Part shown: positions 24,471-35,694 of the stretch, piece after piece
How the letters are laid out: each line of letters begins with the position of its first letter
Position numbering within the stretch: position 1 is the first letter of the stretch
Assembly: GCA_963969395.1 (NCBI GenBank)
Contig: OZ017796.1
Span: forward strand, 22,384,501-22,448,500
Length of the DNA: 64,000 nucleotides
DNA from: Pseudoscleropodium purum
Lineage: Eukaryota; Streptophyta; Bryopsida; Hypnales; Brachytheciaceae
Direction: 5' to 3'
Notes under the pieces: model-generated
The model's input: only the letters and a program-made list of their open reading frames with translations
What the model was told of the DNA's origin: nothing
Database searches by the model: none
Made by a program: the position numbers and the translations under genes

Positions 24471-25234
24471 TTTTGCAATTTCAAGGCAGACTACTTCAAA
24501 AATTCACATAATTGACAATTTTAATCAGAAAATTATGATTCCACTTGGGTTGGATTCCTGAAACAAGAGCACACCCCTCTGAAAAGTCTCAATGCCCCTC
24601 TTGGAGTTGACCCCAACATATTTTTTTTATGCATGGTAACAGGCTTGTCTACCTTCTCATGCTAAAAGAGCATGCAAACATTGACTTTGAGGAAGAGCTA
24701 AGCACCGGATCCAGTACTTCAGAAGTCGGTCTAACTGAAATGACTAAACAATATTATTACTAACTCAAAGTAATACACGTCCAAAGGAACTTAACATAAT
24801 AAACTCCGGTTTAAAAAGAAAAAGAAAAGAAAAAGGAACTAAACTTATCTTAACTTGTGCCTTGCTGCACAATCAATATTCAATTCAGTGGAACTTGCCC
24901 ACTGGGCAACACTGGGAAGGTCCCCAATTGAAAAGCCAAAAACAAAAATATAAAAATATAAAACTACCGTAAAAAGACGGAGATCTCAGTCATACTGAAA
25001 CAAAACAAATGATTTTTTTAATCCAGTTCCCTGGGAATATCTTTGTTGTTGGCTCTTGACCAATTGACCAACTGAAAGGGGGAGGGTGGAGGAACTGAAG
25101 GCTTCATGCATCACATTGACGTCGGAGGCTATGGAACCGTGAGGAAGTTTGAGTACCTACCTTTCTCAAAAAGCAAACCAATGTTGCAAGGACAAAATTT
25201 TCATGTATTAGTGTAGTTGCTTGCTAACCCTCGA

Positions 25235-25470
25235 ACGTTGGGTTGGTCACCGGTCTGTAGAAATCATCCTTTTGGGGGATTGTGTGAATCATTTGCTTAA
25301 GAAAAAATATTCAAGAGTATTCATCAAGACTAGTATCAGCAAGATGTCCTCTTTTTGTACTCAATTCCAAGGATAAACATTTGCACTTCTCTCTTTTAAG
25401 CCTGTAGGAGTTTTTGTTTTTTTTGTCATCCATTAAACACTTGGTGTCCGCAACGTTGTTATAGGATTAA
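25235..25470 (+). repeat. Dispersed repeat family A, copy 3
   Basis: This copy has the same landmark order as the copies at 2060 and 3185, beginning GGTTGGTCACC and ending in CATCCATTAAACACTTGG. It is followed directly by GGATTAACCTCTTAAG and a family D copy, so families A and D lie side by side here. Confidence 0.7.
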
Positions 25471-25479
25471 CCTCTTAAG

Positions 25480-25860
25480 CCTTGAACATGCTTTTTTGAG
25501 AACACTGCATTTTTGGGTAGCTCACTACAAACAAAATTTTTACTGTTTTTTCATTGAAATTTCACTCAACATGTGTCCAAGGAGTAGCTTTAAGGCACAA
25601 CAATTTTCATAACTTTTGACTATATGGTTCAAGACTTATTGTGTAATATGTCATTTTTAGCAAAGTATAAGCAACTCAAAAAAATTCTTAAATTCAAAAA
25701 AGAAAAAAATTAGAAATTGATTTTCTAGATTTATATCTTCACAAAAATATTTGACTTATTCAATTTTGATTAATGAGATGAATGTTATGAGGAGTTTTAG
25801 TTTTAAAGTTCTTTTTTAATGTAATCTTTCTTCTAATTTTTACGAAAAATTCACGTGGTT
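25480..25860 (+). repeat. Dispersed repeat family D, short copy
   Basis: This stretch matches the first part of 23521-24470 and 58490-59450, with GCATTTTTGGGTAGCTCA, ACAACAATTTTCATAAC and TTTTGACTATAT in order. It lacks the later part of the longer copies. Confidence 0.7.
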
Positions 25861-27668
25861 GGTTCAAATCTACACCAAAAAAATTGAAATTTCTATGACT
25901 AAGAAAATATTTTGAGGAATGGAGGGTATATTTGTTCTAAGAATGCATACATTGATTTATTAAATCATCTTCTACATTCAATTTTATGAGGCAAAAGTAA
26001 AATATTTGCTAATAAACGATACCAAAAAGATTTGAGAGAAAATTTGGCAATATATTCTTCTTTTCACAAAGCATGACATTGTTAATTGCTACAATTTTTA
26101 AGAATGGAATGGCTCTTTTTGGATGGGCAAATATTTTCAACTCATTATTTTGCATTTTATCCATGCCTATAGATGTAAATATCTTCATTAATCCAACAAA
26201 AATTGTTTACTTCCTAAAGAATTGAGGTTGCTTTTCAAGAGAAATCATCAAAAATTACCATTTTTCTGTGCATTGATTGGAATTGAAAATAAAAACATAT
26301 TTTCTTTAAATTTAAATATACAAAAGTGTAGTAGACCATTATGGAAAAGTGTGGAAAATTTTTAGCCTATACGACTATTGGAATTGAAAGATTAAAATGT
26401 TTGAAGTAGAAAAAAAATTTCTTTTCATTCAAGTAAGATAGAGGCAACAAACTTCAAGGCCCCTTAGAGTTAAATTTTTGCTCTACACAAACTTAAGCCA
26501 CTAAACACCATTGAATACAAAATCTTATTAGGTACATGCATGCAAAATTTCAAAACCAAATAATAAGTTTATCTTACTCTAAATTGCCATATATACCTTG
26601 GGAATGTTCTAGTCTTTTTTTGAAGATTTCTTGTGCTCAAAGTAAATATTTTGAATTTGAAATCTAAACAATGAACCTAGAGACAAACATTTGGAATATA
26701 TAGAAAAAATTTCAAAAACTCTGAGAGTGCAAATTTCAAAATAATTGTATTTGTAGAATTTTTTTTCCAAACTTGCCCAACAAGATTAATAGAGTTTTGA
26801 CTTTGCTTGGAATGAGATTTTTGCAATGAAAGTAGTTTAAAAAAAATTGCATACCATATCATATTAGTTATATACATGCCAAATTTATGAAATTAGCAAA
26901 AGATGCCAAAATTGCTTGAATTGTTGCTAAGTTTTTTTCAAGTAGAAAGACTTTTGATCTAGGCATCCAAATGGTTTGTAAATTTCCTTGAAGGGGGAGA
27001 ATGTCTATGTCCGATGTACAATTTTCAGCAACATCCATTCAAAATTGACTTTGTGTGAACCTATTTGAGATTTCATAAATATATTGAATGATTTCTTGGT
27101 CCTTTAGGAATTAATACTCTACCTACAAGAAATGAAATAAAAAATTGATCTTTATCAATTTTTATTGGATTGATGAATCTTTTTACATCCGTGGATATGG
27201 ATGAAATATGAAAATATTGATGAGGACTAATCTATTCATGCAAAATGTGTAAACACTTCTCCAAAAGAGCAATAGCATTCCACAAATATTGTGCAAAAAG
27301 AAGAATCTACTAAGCAATATTTGTATAAAATTTTCTATATCACATATTTTTAGTAAAAAAACAAACCATGTTACAATCACTAAAATCACGTCACTTCATA
27401 CATAACATTATTAACTAGGGTTGCTATCATGTGAACTTAGAATTATGAATTCATGAGCCTAAAAGACTATACACCTATATTATAGGTGTCTAAATTATAA
27501 AAGCCTTCAAGGATTATAGTGAAACTAAGTTATAGATATGTATATTATAAGTGTACATGATATAAGTACTTTCAATTGTTGTAGGATACCTACTTATACA
27601 TATGCTCAAGGCTCACATGCTTGCATTTCTATGCTCACTCACTAGCATTGTTGCATTATTAACTAGCT

Positions 27669-27786
27669 TAAACCATTTCCCCATAGAGATTGGGATAATC
27701 TCCCCCCTCAATGTCAAGGAGTGAATTTAATTTTAAACCATTTCCCCATATAATCCCCCCCCCCCTAGCCAAGGAGTGAATTTAGT
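27669..27786 (+). repeat. Short tandem duplication
   Basis: Two adjacent units of about 55-60 bp each read AAACCATTTCCCCATA, then AATC with a C run, then CAAGGAGTGAATTTA. The second unit has a longer C run. Just upstream, CACCTATATTATAGGTG forms a short perfect palindrome near 27471-27487. Confidence 0.8.
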
Positions 27787-28290
27787 TTAACATGCAGAGA
27801 GTTATTGGCTAGCTAGGAAGTTATAACACTAGTGTCATTGAGTGATTGGGAAGTTAGCATGCTCAAGGCTCACGTTTTTGTTTGGGAGCAAAAGTGGGCA
27901 ACCGCACCCGTACCCCTCAAAAAAACCAAAAAACACGTTGGTTTCTAATGTCATATAGTCATAGTAAAAAAGCAATATTTATTCACTCAGATAGAGAATC
28001 TGCGTCATACAATACAGGCAGCCCCCGGGCCCCCCGTTCTAGAATGTACCCAGTGGCAAAAAGTGACGACACGTACTACAAAGCCTCAAAAAGATAAGTG
28101 CAGCAAGCTACCGTATCCATGAAAATATCTGAAATTAAAATTAAAAAAAACTGAACTTACTCATGGTCAGAACCGTAGTAAAACCCAGTATAAATACACA
28201 CGTCTACAACCCACGACATACAGTACACGACAGAAAACCCGTTCTAAAATGTACAAAAAGCGAGTATAAAGCCCAGGACTGTACAAAAAG

Positions 28291-28626
28291 CTAAAGGAAG
28301 TCCTCGTAGCCCTCCGGCACTGTGTAGAAAATATTCAGGATAGATAGATCCCCGGCCACTCGCTTTGTCATGCAGCGTTTGACTTGGCTGCCCTTGCGTC
28401 CCCAAATGATGCGAAGCGGCATGGTAGCCCGCCCGCCCACACTTGCCTGCAACAGTAGCAACCGAGGACCAAATGGCTTGTCTGCAGGTGCTCATGCCCC
28501 GCCAATTGTGCAACAACTAGCTAGCCCACGACTAATATTAGAATTCTCCACAGAAAGTTTAAAAAATGGACGCGGAGTACCGGTAGGACTGTAGTGAAGA
28601 ACAATCCACACAAGCAAGCACGGCAA
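28291..28626 (-). pseudogene. Unrecognised minus-strand reading frame with one in-frame TGA
   Basis: Reading the minus strand from 28626, one frame stays open for 111 codons to a TAG at 28293-28291 except for a single TGA at 28494-28492. The part before it includes YSPTGTPRPFFKLSVENSN. The part after includes DKPFGPRLLLLQASVGG and MPLRIIWGRKG, and ends FYTVPEGYEDFL. An intact 43-codon frame begins with the ATG at 28422-28420. Composition looks coding and GC is higher than the AT-rich block next to it. It could be a decayed gene, a terminal exon starting at the acceptor CACCTGCAG (which would skip the TGA), or chance. I do not recognise the family. Confidence 0.35.
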
Positions 28627-28639
28627 TCATCAAGATTAG

Positions 28640-29415
28640 ATGGAGAAGGAAAATTAAACCATGGCCGCCAGTTCGGTTGAAGCTTCCAACACTACAGTAG
28701 TTGAAACGATACCAGGGACGATGGTGCCGAGGAACAAACCTTCTTGCATGTGTGGGGCTGACGACGTTTCAATACGTTCTGTGTACCCAATTTTCAAGGA
28801 AGAAGATCATGGTGTGTGTGTGCGTGTCACGGATTTTTGAATCCGTTTCTGGATGAAAGCTTGAAGGCAGGAGATGGGGGTGTGTGACGAATTTTCAATC
28901 CGTTTTTGGTACCGTGAGGAATCGGTAAGGAAGGAGATATTGCTGTTGTGTGATGTATGACAAGGATTGGGTCGACGGAAGGCGGGATGCCTGAGTGGTG
29001 TTGATGGCTGGCTTCGTCGTTTGCAAGCATCTATCAATCAATCCCAGAATAGCGCGTGGGACCGAAGGCGACTTTCTGCAGTGAACCATTGGAGATGGTG
29101 ATGAATGGTTGGCCCTGTTGCAGAGTTGCCGCACTCGTCAGTTGCTCGTTTTAGTTCGTTCTTGCAACCGTGTTGTTTGCTCTTTCCGGGATTAGCCAAA
29201 ATTAGTAGTAGATCTATTGGACCCGGGGCCGTGAAAATCGCACCCGGGACTTGCGCCGTGCTTTCAAAGTCGTCTCTGGCTCTCTGCTACCTCTCTTGCT
29301 GCTGGCCCTGGAGCTTCCGTCGCTTCCGTTAGGTTCCATTCTTTTCCAGTTCTGTTCTTTTTTTTTTTTCTGTTTTGGTTTGCTGTGAGGGGAGTGTTGT
29401 GAGGATTCACGAGCT
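28640..29415 (+). promoter_or_regulatory. Upstream region and leader of the WRC gene
   Basis: This mixed-GC stretch precedes the WRC start codon. A GT-rich run (GGTGTGTGTGTGCGTG) lies at 28811-28826, and two phrases recur nearby, ATTTTTGAATCCGTTTCTGG and ATTTTCAATCCGTTTTTGG, about 60 bp apart. T-rich and CT-rich sequence (29340-29370) lies just before the ATG. Overlapping minus-strand frames here (28807-29134) show no domain. Confidence 0.4.
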
Positions 29416-32400
29416 ATGAGGATTCGCAAGCGGAGTGCGTCGGTGGTGACCACGACGCCGCAGCAGCCGCTGCCTATTTCCTACAAGTACCAGACGACGA
29501 AGGTCTCCGCGTCCTCGCGGGAGGGGAGTAAGCTTTTGCTTGCGGCTGAATGCAGCAACATGCAGGAGACTCGGCGCTTGGACGGCATCGAAGATCATGA
29601 AGCGCAGGTTTCGCGCTCCGATTTAAACGAGGAGACACCAGGGGTGAGAGAAATTGTCTGATTTACCTGCTTTGGGAACTGGGAGTGGGAGTGAGGGTTA
29701 CGTGCACTGACGCTCGCGTGGTCTGCAATTGAATCGCGTTTGCAATTAGATCTTGTGCGGCGTGTGTGCTACCGGAGTATGATGTTTTGGGTTTGGGTTC
29801 ATCGTCTTCGCCTAGCTGCAGTGGATTCGTAGATCTCCTGCATGCGTAGGAAGTGCTCCTTTGCTGTATGTGGATTTGGTCCTTGTCGCGCTTAGTTCAT
29901 TCTGGGAGGATGTTAGCATATCTTTTGCATATCTTGCGGCTCGCGGTTTCTTTGCATGGTACTCGTTTCCAATCTCAATTGAATTCCCCCGCGTCTCTAG
30001 TTGAGTCGGTACCATGAGGTTTACAGGAGAACATTGAAGTACCAGTCACCGGCAATGGTCGCTTGGAGTTGTCGCCGCTCGAATCTGAATCGAATGAAAG
30101 CGTCTCTGAGCGGGTCATAGCATGTCTGAGGCTCCCGAAGTTTTTGTTGCTGTAGCTATAGAGTTTGAATGATCGATTCATAGCTGGGCCTGGGGTTTGG
30201 AGCAACAGTCTGTTACATTTGTAGGGTACATTTTCGGCCTCCGCTTATTTGTATTCACAGGATATATCAACTCACACTGTATGTGTGGGCACTTGAGAGC
30301 AGGTCGTGGAGAATCCTCGGCGCCTCTCCGATGCGGACGTCAAGGACGAGTCGCCGGCTCCCGTTGCGAACGCCACAGTCATCGACAAAGGTCGTCGAAA
30401 GCAGTCTTCACCGTCAAAGAGACGGAAGATCGAGCACGATTCCAACTTGAATGTCTTTGAGGTGTGGTCGCCGAACTAGCTGGGTTGCATTTCAAAGTCT
30501 GGACACCCACAATTGAAATTGGATTTATACAATTTTCGTTTCGAAGACCCGTGATAATGCAATCTCGAGTCTTAGTTACTGGCATTTGGAGGAGGAAAGG
30601 AATGAATTCGCGGGACACAGCTTCTTTCATACGTGTATGTGGGGGTGGGAGGTGGGGGGCAGCTACCAAATTTTTCCTGCGAAGTTTTTTGCATGGCAAG
30701 AGTCTGGGGCAGTGTGAATAGAATTAGCGTGGAGTAGCCAGGCATTTCGATTCGAGCTAGTTTCTTTTTCGCAAGTGGACTGGAAACCAGGATTTGAACT
30801 TCCGCCATCTCCAAGTTAGGGCAACAATTGATCGGAGTAGGCCGGGTTTCGAAGGTTCTCAAAACTAGGGTTTCCCGTACAGAAACGTGCAAACACGTTG
30901 AACGCCAGGTAGAACCGGAGCTCTAGTGGGGTATGGTGTCAGCCTCCACCAGCCATGAGGCAGTCTCATCAGCTGCCTGTTGACTCGCTTTGTGGCCACC
31001 ATGGATGGATCCAGAGTTTCACCAAATATTAAAACTGCAATTGGTGACTTCCTGAAAAGGTCGGCTCGGCGGCCAAGTCTTTGACTGTAGTTCGCTACAG
31101 TGACTGGCCACGATGTGCAGTTCATAAGTGAATTTAACCATTTCAAATGGTTTCATGTCCACTACTGGATGGTTTAGAGGATGAAAACCTGAGTGTGATC
31201 TAAATCCTACGACAGACCCTGAGATTAAATCGCAATTAGGTGAATCATGGTGTGTGTACCTTCTTTGTGTAAGAGGATTTCAGGCTGACTTCAGTTGTGG
31301 TGTTTGGCAGGGGCCTTCTTATATGACAGCAGCGGAGTTGTTAGCTGTAACCGAGTTGGCCAACGGGGTGCGTCAAAGGTATGAAATTGCAAGCCTCGCC
31401 GCCATCAACACAGGAATTGTGTTGCATATGTGTTTTTCAATCTTGAAAACATGACTTCGATGGATCTTGTTTTCATAGAGTTGGCAACCCAAATTGGATA
31501 TGAAGAGTGTGCTCTCTGTCCACCATGCTCTTCATACCCTAATTAGAGCATGCTGTTTGTCCACAATGGCTCTAGAGGAGGTAACCAAAATTGGATATGA
31601 AGAGCTTCTTGTAATCTTCTCCTTCTTTCATGGTAGTGTGACTATTGAATAAGGTTCAATTGTTAACCCTTTTAGGTTTTTGATGCGACTTGCCGACTTT
31701 GTGTAACCCTTTAAGGGCAACCTTAAAGGGTTAAAGTTATATGTGTTAATGTGAAACTAGAGCCTCATCATAGAAGTGACAAGGCTCAGTCACTCTTGTA
31801 GTTCAGCATGGCATTTCTCATAATGACAACAAGGCTCTACTAGTCCCTATTTCTTTCATGGACGCAATGTATTCGTCACATAGGTGGATGGGTCAAGTTC
31901 ATTAAAATGGCACGGTTCGTAATGTCAAACTTGTGACGTTCAAGTGCCCAAATTAGTGCTTTCAAGTGATCAGACTGGTATGGACTTGAGGCTCCAGTTA
32001 AGTGACTGATCCTGCGTCAATATCACTGTAATCAGCCATTTTAACGATCAGAGGCTCTGTGTGCGTATTGCTTCTACTTTCGTGAAATAGAATTCGTCAG
32101 CTTTTGTTATTTCAGCCACTCGATTAATTCTTTCAGTTCGTTTGTTTTCAAATTCACCCCTTGCAATTCCTTCAGGACCCCGAGAATCACTAGCCCGTAC
32201 GTAGTAGGGATTTTATACAGCCTTGCACAAATTCTTGCCGCTGCTCAAGTATACGTCTTGAACTCTTGACACCCAGGCCTAATAATGTTGAACTGGGGAA
32301 CTTCGTAGTAACACATTGGTTTGTTATGTCAATTTCGTTAAAGTGGTGCGGTTCTGGCACCCCAAATCGTGACAATATATTTACAGGCAGGTCTTATGTG

Positions 32401-33494
32401 TAGGACAGGTATGGAGTTATGTTTCAGAATGCGCGTTTGGAAAGGTGCCAAAGTCTTGGAATACTTCCAGATGTAACGAAATTGACTTTTTGTCCGCCTT
32501 CCTTTGCATTGAATTTCTGTGCAGGCTGGAGGCATCCGAGCACTCTACCTCGGAGCAAGGCGAGAAGGCTGCACCGGCCGAGAATGCATCATCGAAGGCG
32601 ACAGCTGCCGTCGCCACTTCGGAGACTAATAATTTCAATTCCAAAGACGCCCTCATCAGCTCCATCTTCTACGTGTTCGACACGCACGGCGACCACGGCT
32701 TGACCGCCAGCGAGGTCGTGAAGCACATGATCGACCAGAGCCTCCCGGGACTCAAAGAAGGCGGAGCTCGACACACCGTGCAAGTCGCCAACGTGCTGCG
32801 ATCGTCCTCCTCCTTCTTCTCCTTGGGCGACAAGAAGTACCTTCTCTGTGCCACTGTCGACAACACCTGGAACACCGGCACTACAGAAACAACCAAGTCG
32901 TCGAAACCAAGTGGACACACACGCAACACCAACACCAACAAGAGCAAGAGCAAGGTCGCCACCGTCGACTCATCCGAGGATGATTTGGCGAAAGCTGTTA
33001 ATCCGAAACGTAGATTAGCAAGCAGTAAATCCACAACACGAACTGGCAAGAAGATGCAAGCTGAGAAACCCAAGGACGTGTGGAACGGGGAAGAAATAGT
33101 TGCTGGAATGGCGATGGCGAGCAGTTCTGAGCCTGCGGCGGTGGTTGTGAGAGTGGCCAGGCGGCGAGGGCCTTCGTCGTCACAGAAAGGAAAAGGACCC
33201 ACGCAGTGCAAGCGCTACGATGGGCGCGGATGGCAATGCGCACGGCTCACGGAGCCCGGGTACTCGTTGTGCGTGCATCACCAGGATCTGATTAACAAGC
33301 GGGCCGCTAAGCTCAAGGAGCAGCAGACGCTCAGTCGGTTGATGGAGTCCGTGCAGCGGAAAGCCAAGAGCCAAGGCTCCACGCTTGTTGCGTCGCCCGC
33401 TGATCTGAGCCTTCAAGGATCACAGCCGACTGATCCTTCTGAAGCGCCCGTGCAGAAGCGGAAGATGCTGTCGTTGCTAGCGATTAACAAGTAG
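29416..33494 (+). CDS. WRC-domain nuclear protein with a winged-helix-like segment
   Basis: Four exons with GT-AG introns and consistent phase: 29416-29643, 30303-30461, 31311-31378, 32525-33494 (TAG), giving 474 residues. The start ATG gives MRIRKRSASVV, a basic N terminus. Exon 2 adds a Lys/Arg patch (KGRRKQSSPSKRRKIEH), a likely nuclear signal. Exon 4 has a segment ALISSIFYVFDTHG ... LTASEVVKHM ... VQVANVLRSS ... FFSLGDKKYLL that resembles a HARE-type winged helix; that is inference. Near residue 390 lies the WRC domain with C-x9-C-x10-C-x2-H: CKRYDGRGWQC and YSLCVHH. WRC is plant-specific, known from growth-regulating factors, where it contributes nuclear targeting and DNA binding. No QLQ domain is seen, so it is not a GRF. 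A role in transcription is inferred. Confidence 0.88.
31704..31733 (+). other. Perfect 13-bp inverted repeat with GCAA loop
   Basis: TAACCCTTTAAGG, GCAA, CCTTAAAGGGTTA form a perfect 13-bp stem closed by a GNRA-type tetraloop sequence. It lies in the third intron of the WRC gene. A related half (TTAACCCTTTTAGG) occurs about 40 bp upstream. It belongs to the TTAACC/AAAGG motif seen at repeat edges throughout the window. Confidence 0.7.
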
Positions 33495-34734
33495 TGTTGC
33501 CGTGACTTGCTAGTTTGTTCCCCCATTCTTTTTTCTTTTTTTTGCGGAAGACTTGAAATGAAGGCTTAGTCTCTTGGCTCGGGAACCAAGGGGAGGACAG
33601 AGTATTGGCATTGAGAAAAGGTGCATTTGCATTAAAAGGGAGGAAATACAAGCATGGACGCTACAAGAGGGTCTGTCAATGGTACTCAAAATAGAACCCC
33701 ATGGAACAATCTACTCACAATAGGAGGGACATCTGGAGGCTCTTGTGGAGGAGGTGTTCGTTTACATCGTTTTGCAGGGACAGAGGCTCTTGTAGCGTAG
33801 TTTCTTGTGTTCGTTGCAAAATGGAAACCTTTTGGGCTGAGCCCTGGAGAAGCTAGTGAACTTAGGTACAAGTCTGCCCGAACCATACAATTCGAGATTT
33901 GCTTTGTAGAATGCGTGACAATTTCAACGCCAATTTATTTGGCTGAAGTTACTAAACGATTGAGTGCATGCGTATTCCTGTAAAGGCCGGGTTCTTAAAA
34001 TTCCCAGGTACAGAATTCAATGGCGAGGGCTTACTTTCTTCAAAGTTGCGCAAATTCCGTCCCTGGTGTGATCAACAGGCTGTGGGTTACGCTTCATAAA
34101 CAGCACTGTAGGCCAATCTTTTTTTTGTAGTTTTCTCAAATTCTTTTCATAGGAGAAGCCTGAAACCAGGACAAGCACCCATTATTCGGGTTACCACCCT
34201 GTTCGCAGGGACTTAGCTAAAGTCCGAAACTGCACATTTCTCTGTAGGTCCTCTTGAAGTCAACTTATTCATAATTTTTAACTCAGTGTTGCAAGGTGCC
34301 TGTTGCAAGCATGATAACCACAATTATGATATAATTTTAGTTTTGTGACTAACTTTACCCCTTTAGTATACATTATCATGGAGAGTCACGGAAGCAGTCC
34401 GAAGAGAAGGTGATTTTCAAGCTCCTGTGTTCAGTGCACCAACAGTGAAATATGAAAAATGAACCGTATGATCTTCATGCCATGCTTCAGGGCATGAGAC
34501 GTACGCAGAAATTGTCGCAAACTGCTTCACCGATTGTTACTTTAGAATGTTTGACCAGGACTGGAAGGGCGTTGACCACGTCGGGCAGTGTCGACCAAAA
34601 GCTCTCACAAGCATTTTCGGTTCACATGTGAACTGAAATTAATTCGGGAAAAATATGCGGAGTGTTGCACATACTGTCTACTTCTGCACCAAATCCGTAG
34701 ACAAAGCAAACAACGAAAGCTTTTGAACCTGCAG
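33495..34734. other. WRC 3' region, no gene seen
   Basis: After the WRC stop this stretch holds the likely 3' untranslated region. No conserved protein could be read on either strand. Short minus-strand frames (33686-33886, 34605-34874) show no domain. Confidence 0.4.
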
Positions 34735-35193
34735 ATCTTGCAAAGACGATTACTGACAGATACATGAACATGAAGGTCAGACCGGCTACAGGTGTGCTGA
34801 GGTTCTCCATGTCCGAAGGAGGAAATGTTGTTCGGGATGAGGCTGTCCTGCTGACGCTGCCACCCACCAACCACAGTGTCAAGGTGTGTTTCACATGCCC
34901 GGTTTTGACGTCACTGCACTGTTTATTATAACCCTTTATTTGTGAAGAATGTCACCGACGGGAGGACATGGAATGTGAGCAGACGTCGCATAAAAATGAT
35001 GTTCCTTGTACTGCGTCGTAGTGCAGGGAAGATGCGCTGCATACATTTCCGACGATTTTTTTTCCTCAAAAAAGACAGACACAAGTGCAGTACGCAACAT
35101 ACAGAGCCAACGCATACCTCTTATTACGTATCAAAATCAAGCAATGCATTGAGAGTGCTCTGTACATTTTCCAGACGACGCCCCTCTCAATGA
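34735..35193 (+). CDS. Orphan plus-strand exons of an unrecognised gene (candidate)
   Basis: An acceptor (ACCTGCAG) opens 34735-34883, which is open over about 49 codons, including DRYMNMKVRPATGVLRFSMS and AVLLTLPPTNHSVK, and ends in a possible donor (AAG|GTGTGT). A further frame after the acceptor-like TTTGTGAAG (34942-35193) joins without shifting phase and begins NVTDGRTWNVSRRR. The first exon looks coding. The second is less certain because its later part is Phe/Lys-rich low complexity. No start codon exon was found, so this may be a gene fragment. Family not recognised. Confidence 0.3.
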
Positions 35194-35694
35194 AGGAAAG
35201 CTTTCCGACATCGTCGAAGAGTGCACTGACTCTAACAAGTACACATAACTATGACTCTGAGGAAAACGGCATGTCCTGCGAGTTCTTATGTGACCTCTCT
35301 CCGTACGTACAGTACAGGCCTCTGGCTTCTTCTAAGCTGGATGCATCAGTGGAAGGACCACGTCTGTTACAATGCAAAATCTGCGTCACCGTTGAGAAAA
35401 CAGCATCAGTGGAACGCTATCGACAGCACCTTCTCCGATCCCAATCGCTGCATGGCCTCCCCTGCAATGCAGACACAGTTCCGTGACTGACAAACTCTGA
35501 CAAACAGCGAGCCCCTCTGACGAGCAGTCACTACAGAGCAGTAAATACGTATGCTAATATTTTTCGATAACGCAGAACCGAACGTACCACATGTTCCGAG
35601 ACGGGCTTCGAAAATCTTCTACGTTACTTGTATATACGATTCTTAACCGCGCGCCGTAATGAGAACATTCCGTTTACTGCCGAGACGCTTGTTT
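35194..35694. other. Unresolved GC-richer stretch beside the transposase relic
   Basis: A plus-strand frame running to about 35486 contains LLQCKICVTVEKTA ... RYRQHLLRSQ ... GLPC. Its Cys/His spacing vaguely recalls a BED-type finger. This is too weak to call. The rest, to 35694, has nothing recognisable. It could be the 3' flank of the piggyBac-like element. Confidence 0.25.

Larger units (their letters stand above)
17100..28200. repeat. AT-rich dispersed-repeat block without genes
   Basis: This is about 11 kb of AT-rich DNA with no convincing gene. It contains copies of families also seen near both ends of the window: 21715-21965, 22980-23275, 23521-24470, 25235-25470 and 25480-25860. It also carries one miniature inverted-repeat element (19296-19608), a 157-bp tandem duplication (20473-20790) and a short tandem duplication at 27669-27786. 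Open frames of 60-83 codons here are in low-complexity sequence. Confidence 0.65.

Noticed and set aside
28492..28494. Selenocysteine at the in-frame TGA
   Set aside because: Land plants lack selenoprotein machinery. A decayed codon or an intron boundary is a simpler explanation.
30780..30860. tRNA-like T-loop (GTTCAAATCC on the minus strand)
   Set aside because: No matching acceptor stem or A-box was found at the right distance. The resemblance is limited to the short loop sequence.
29416..33494. Growth-regulating factor (GRF) identity for the WRC gene
   Set aside because: The WRC finger is present, but no QLQ domain could be read in any of the four exons, and the overall layout differs.
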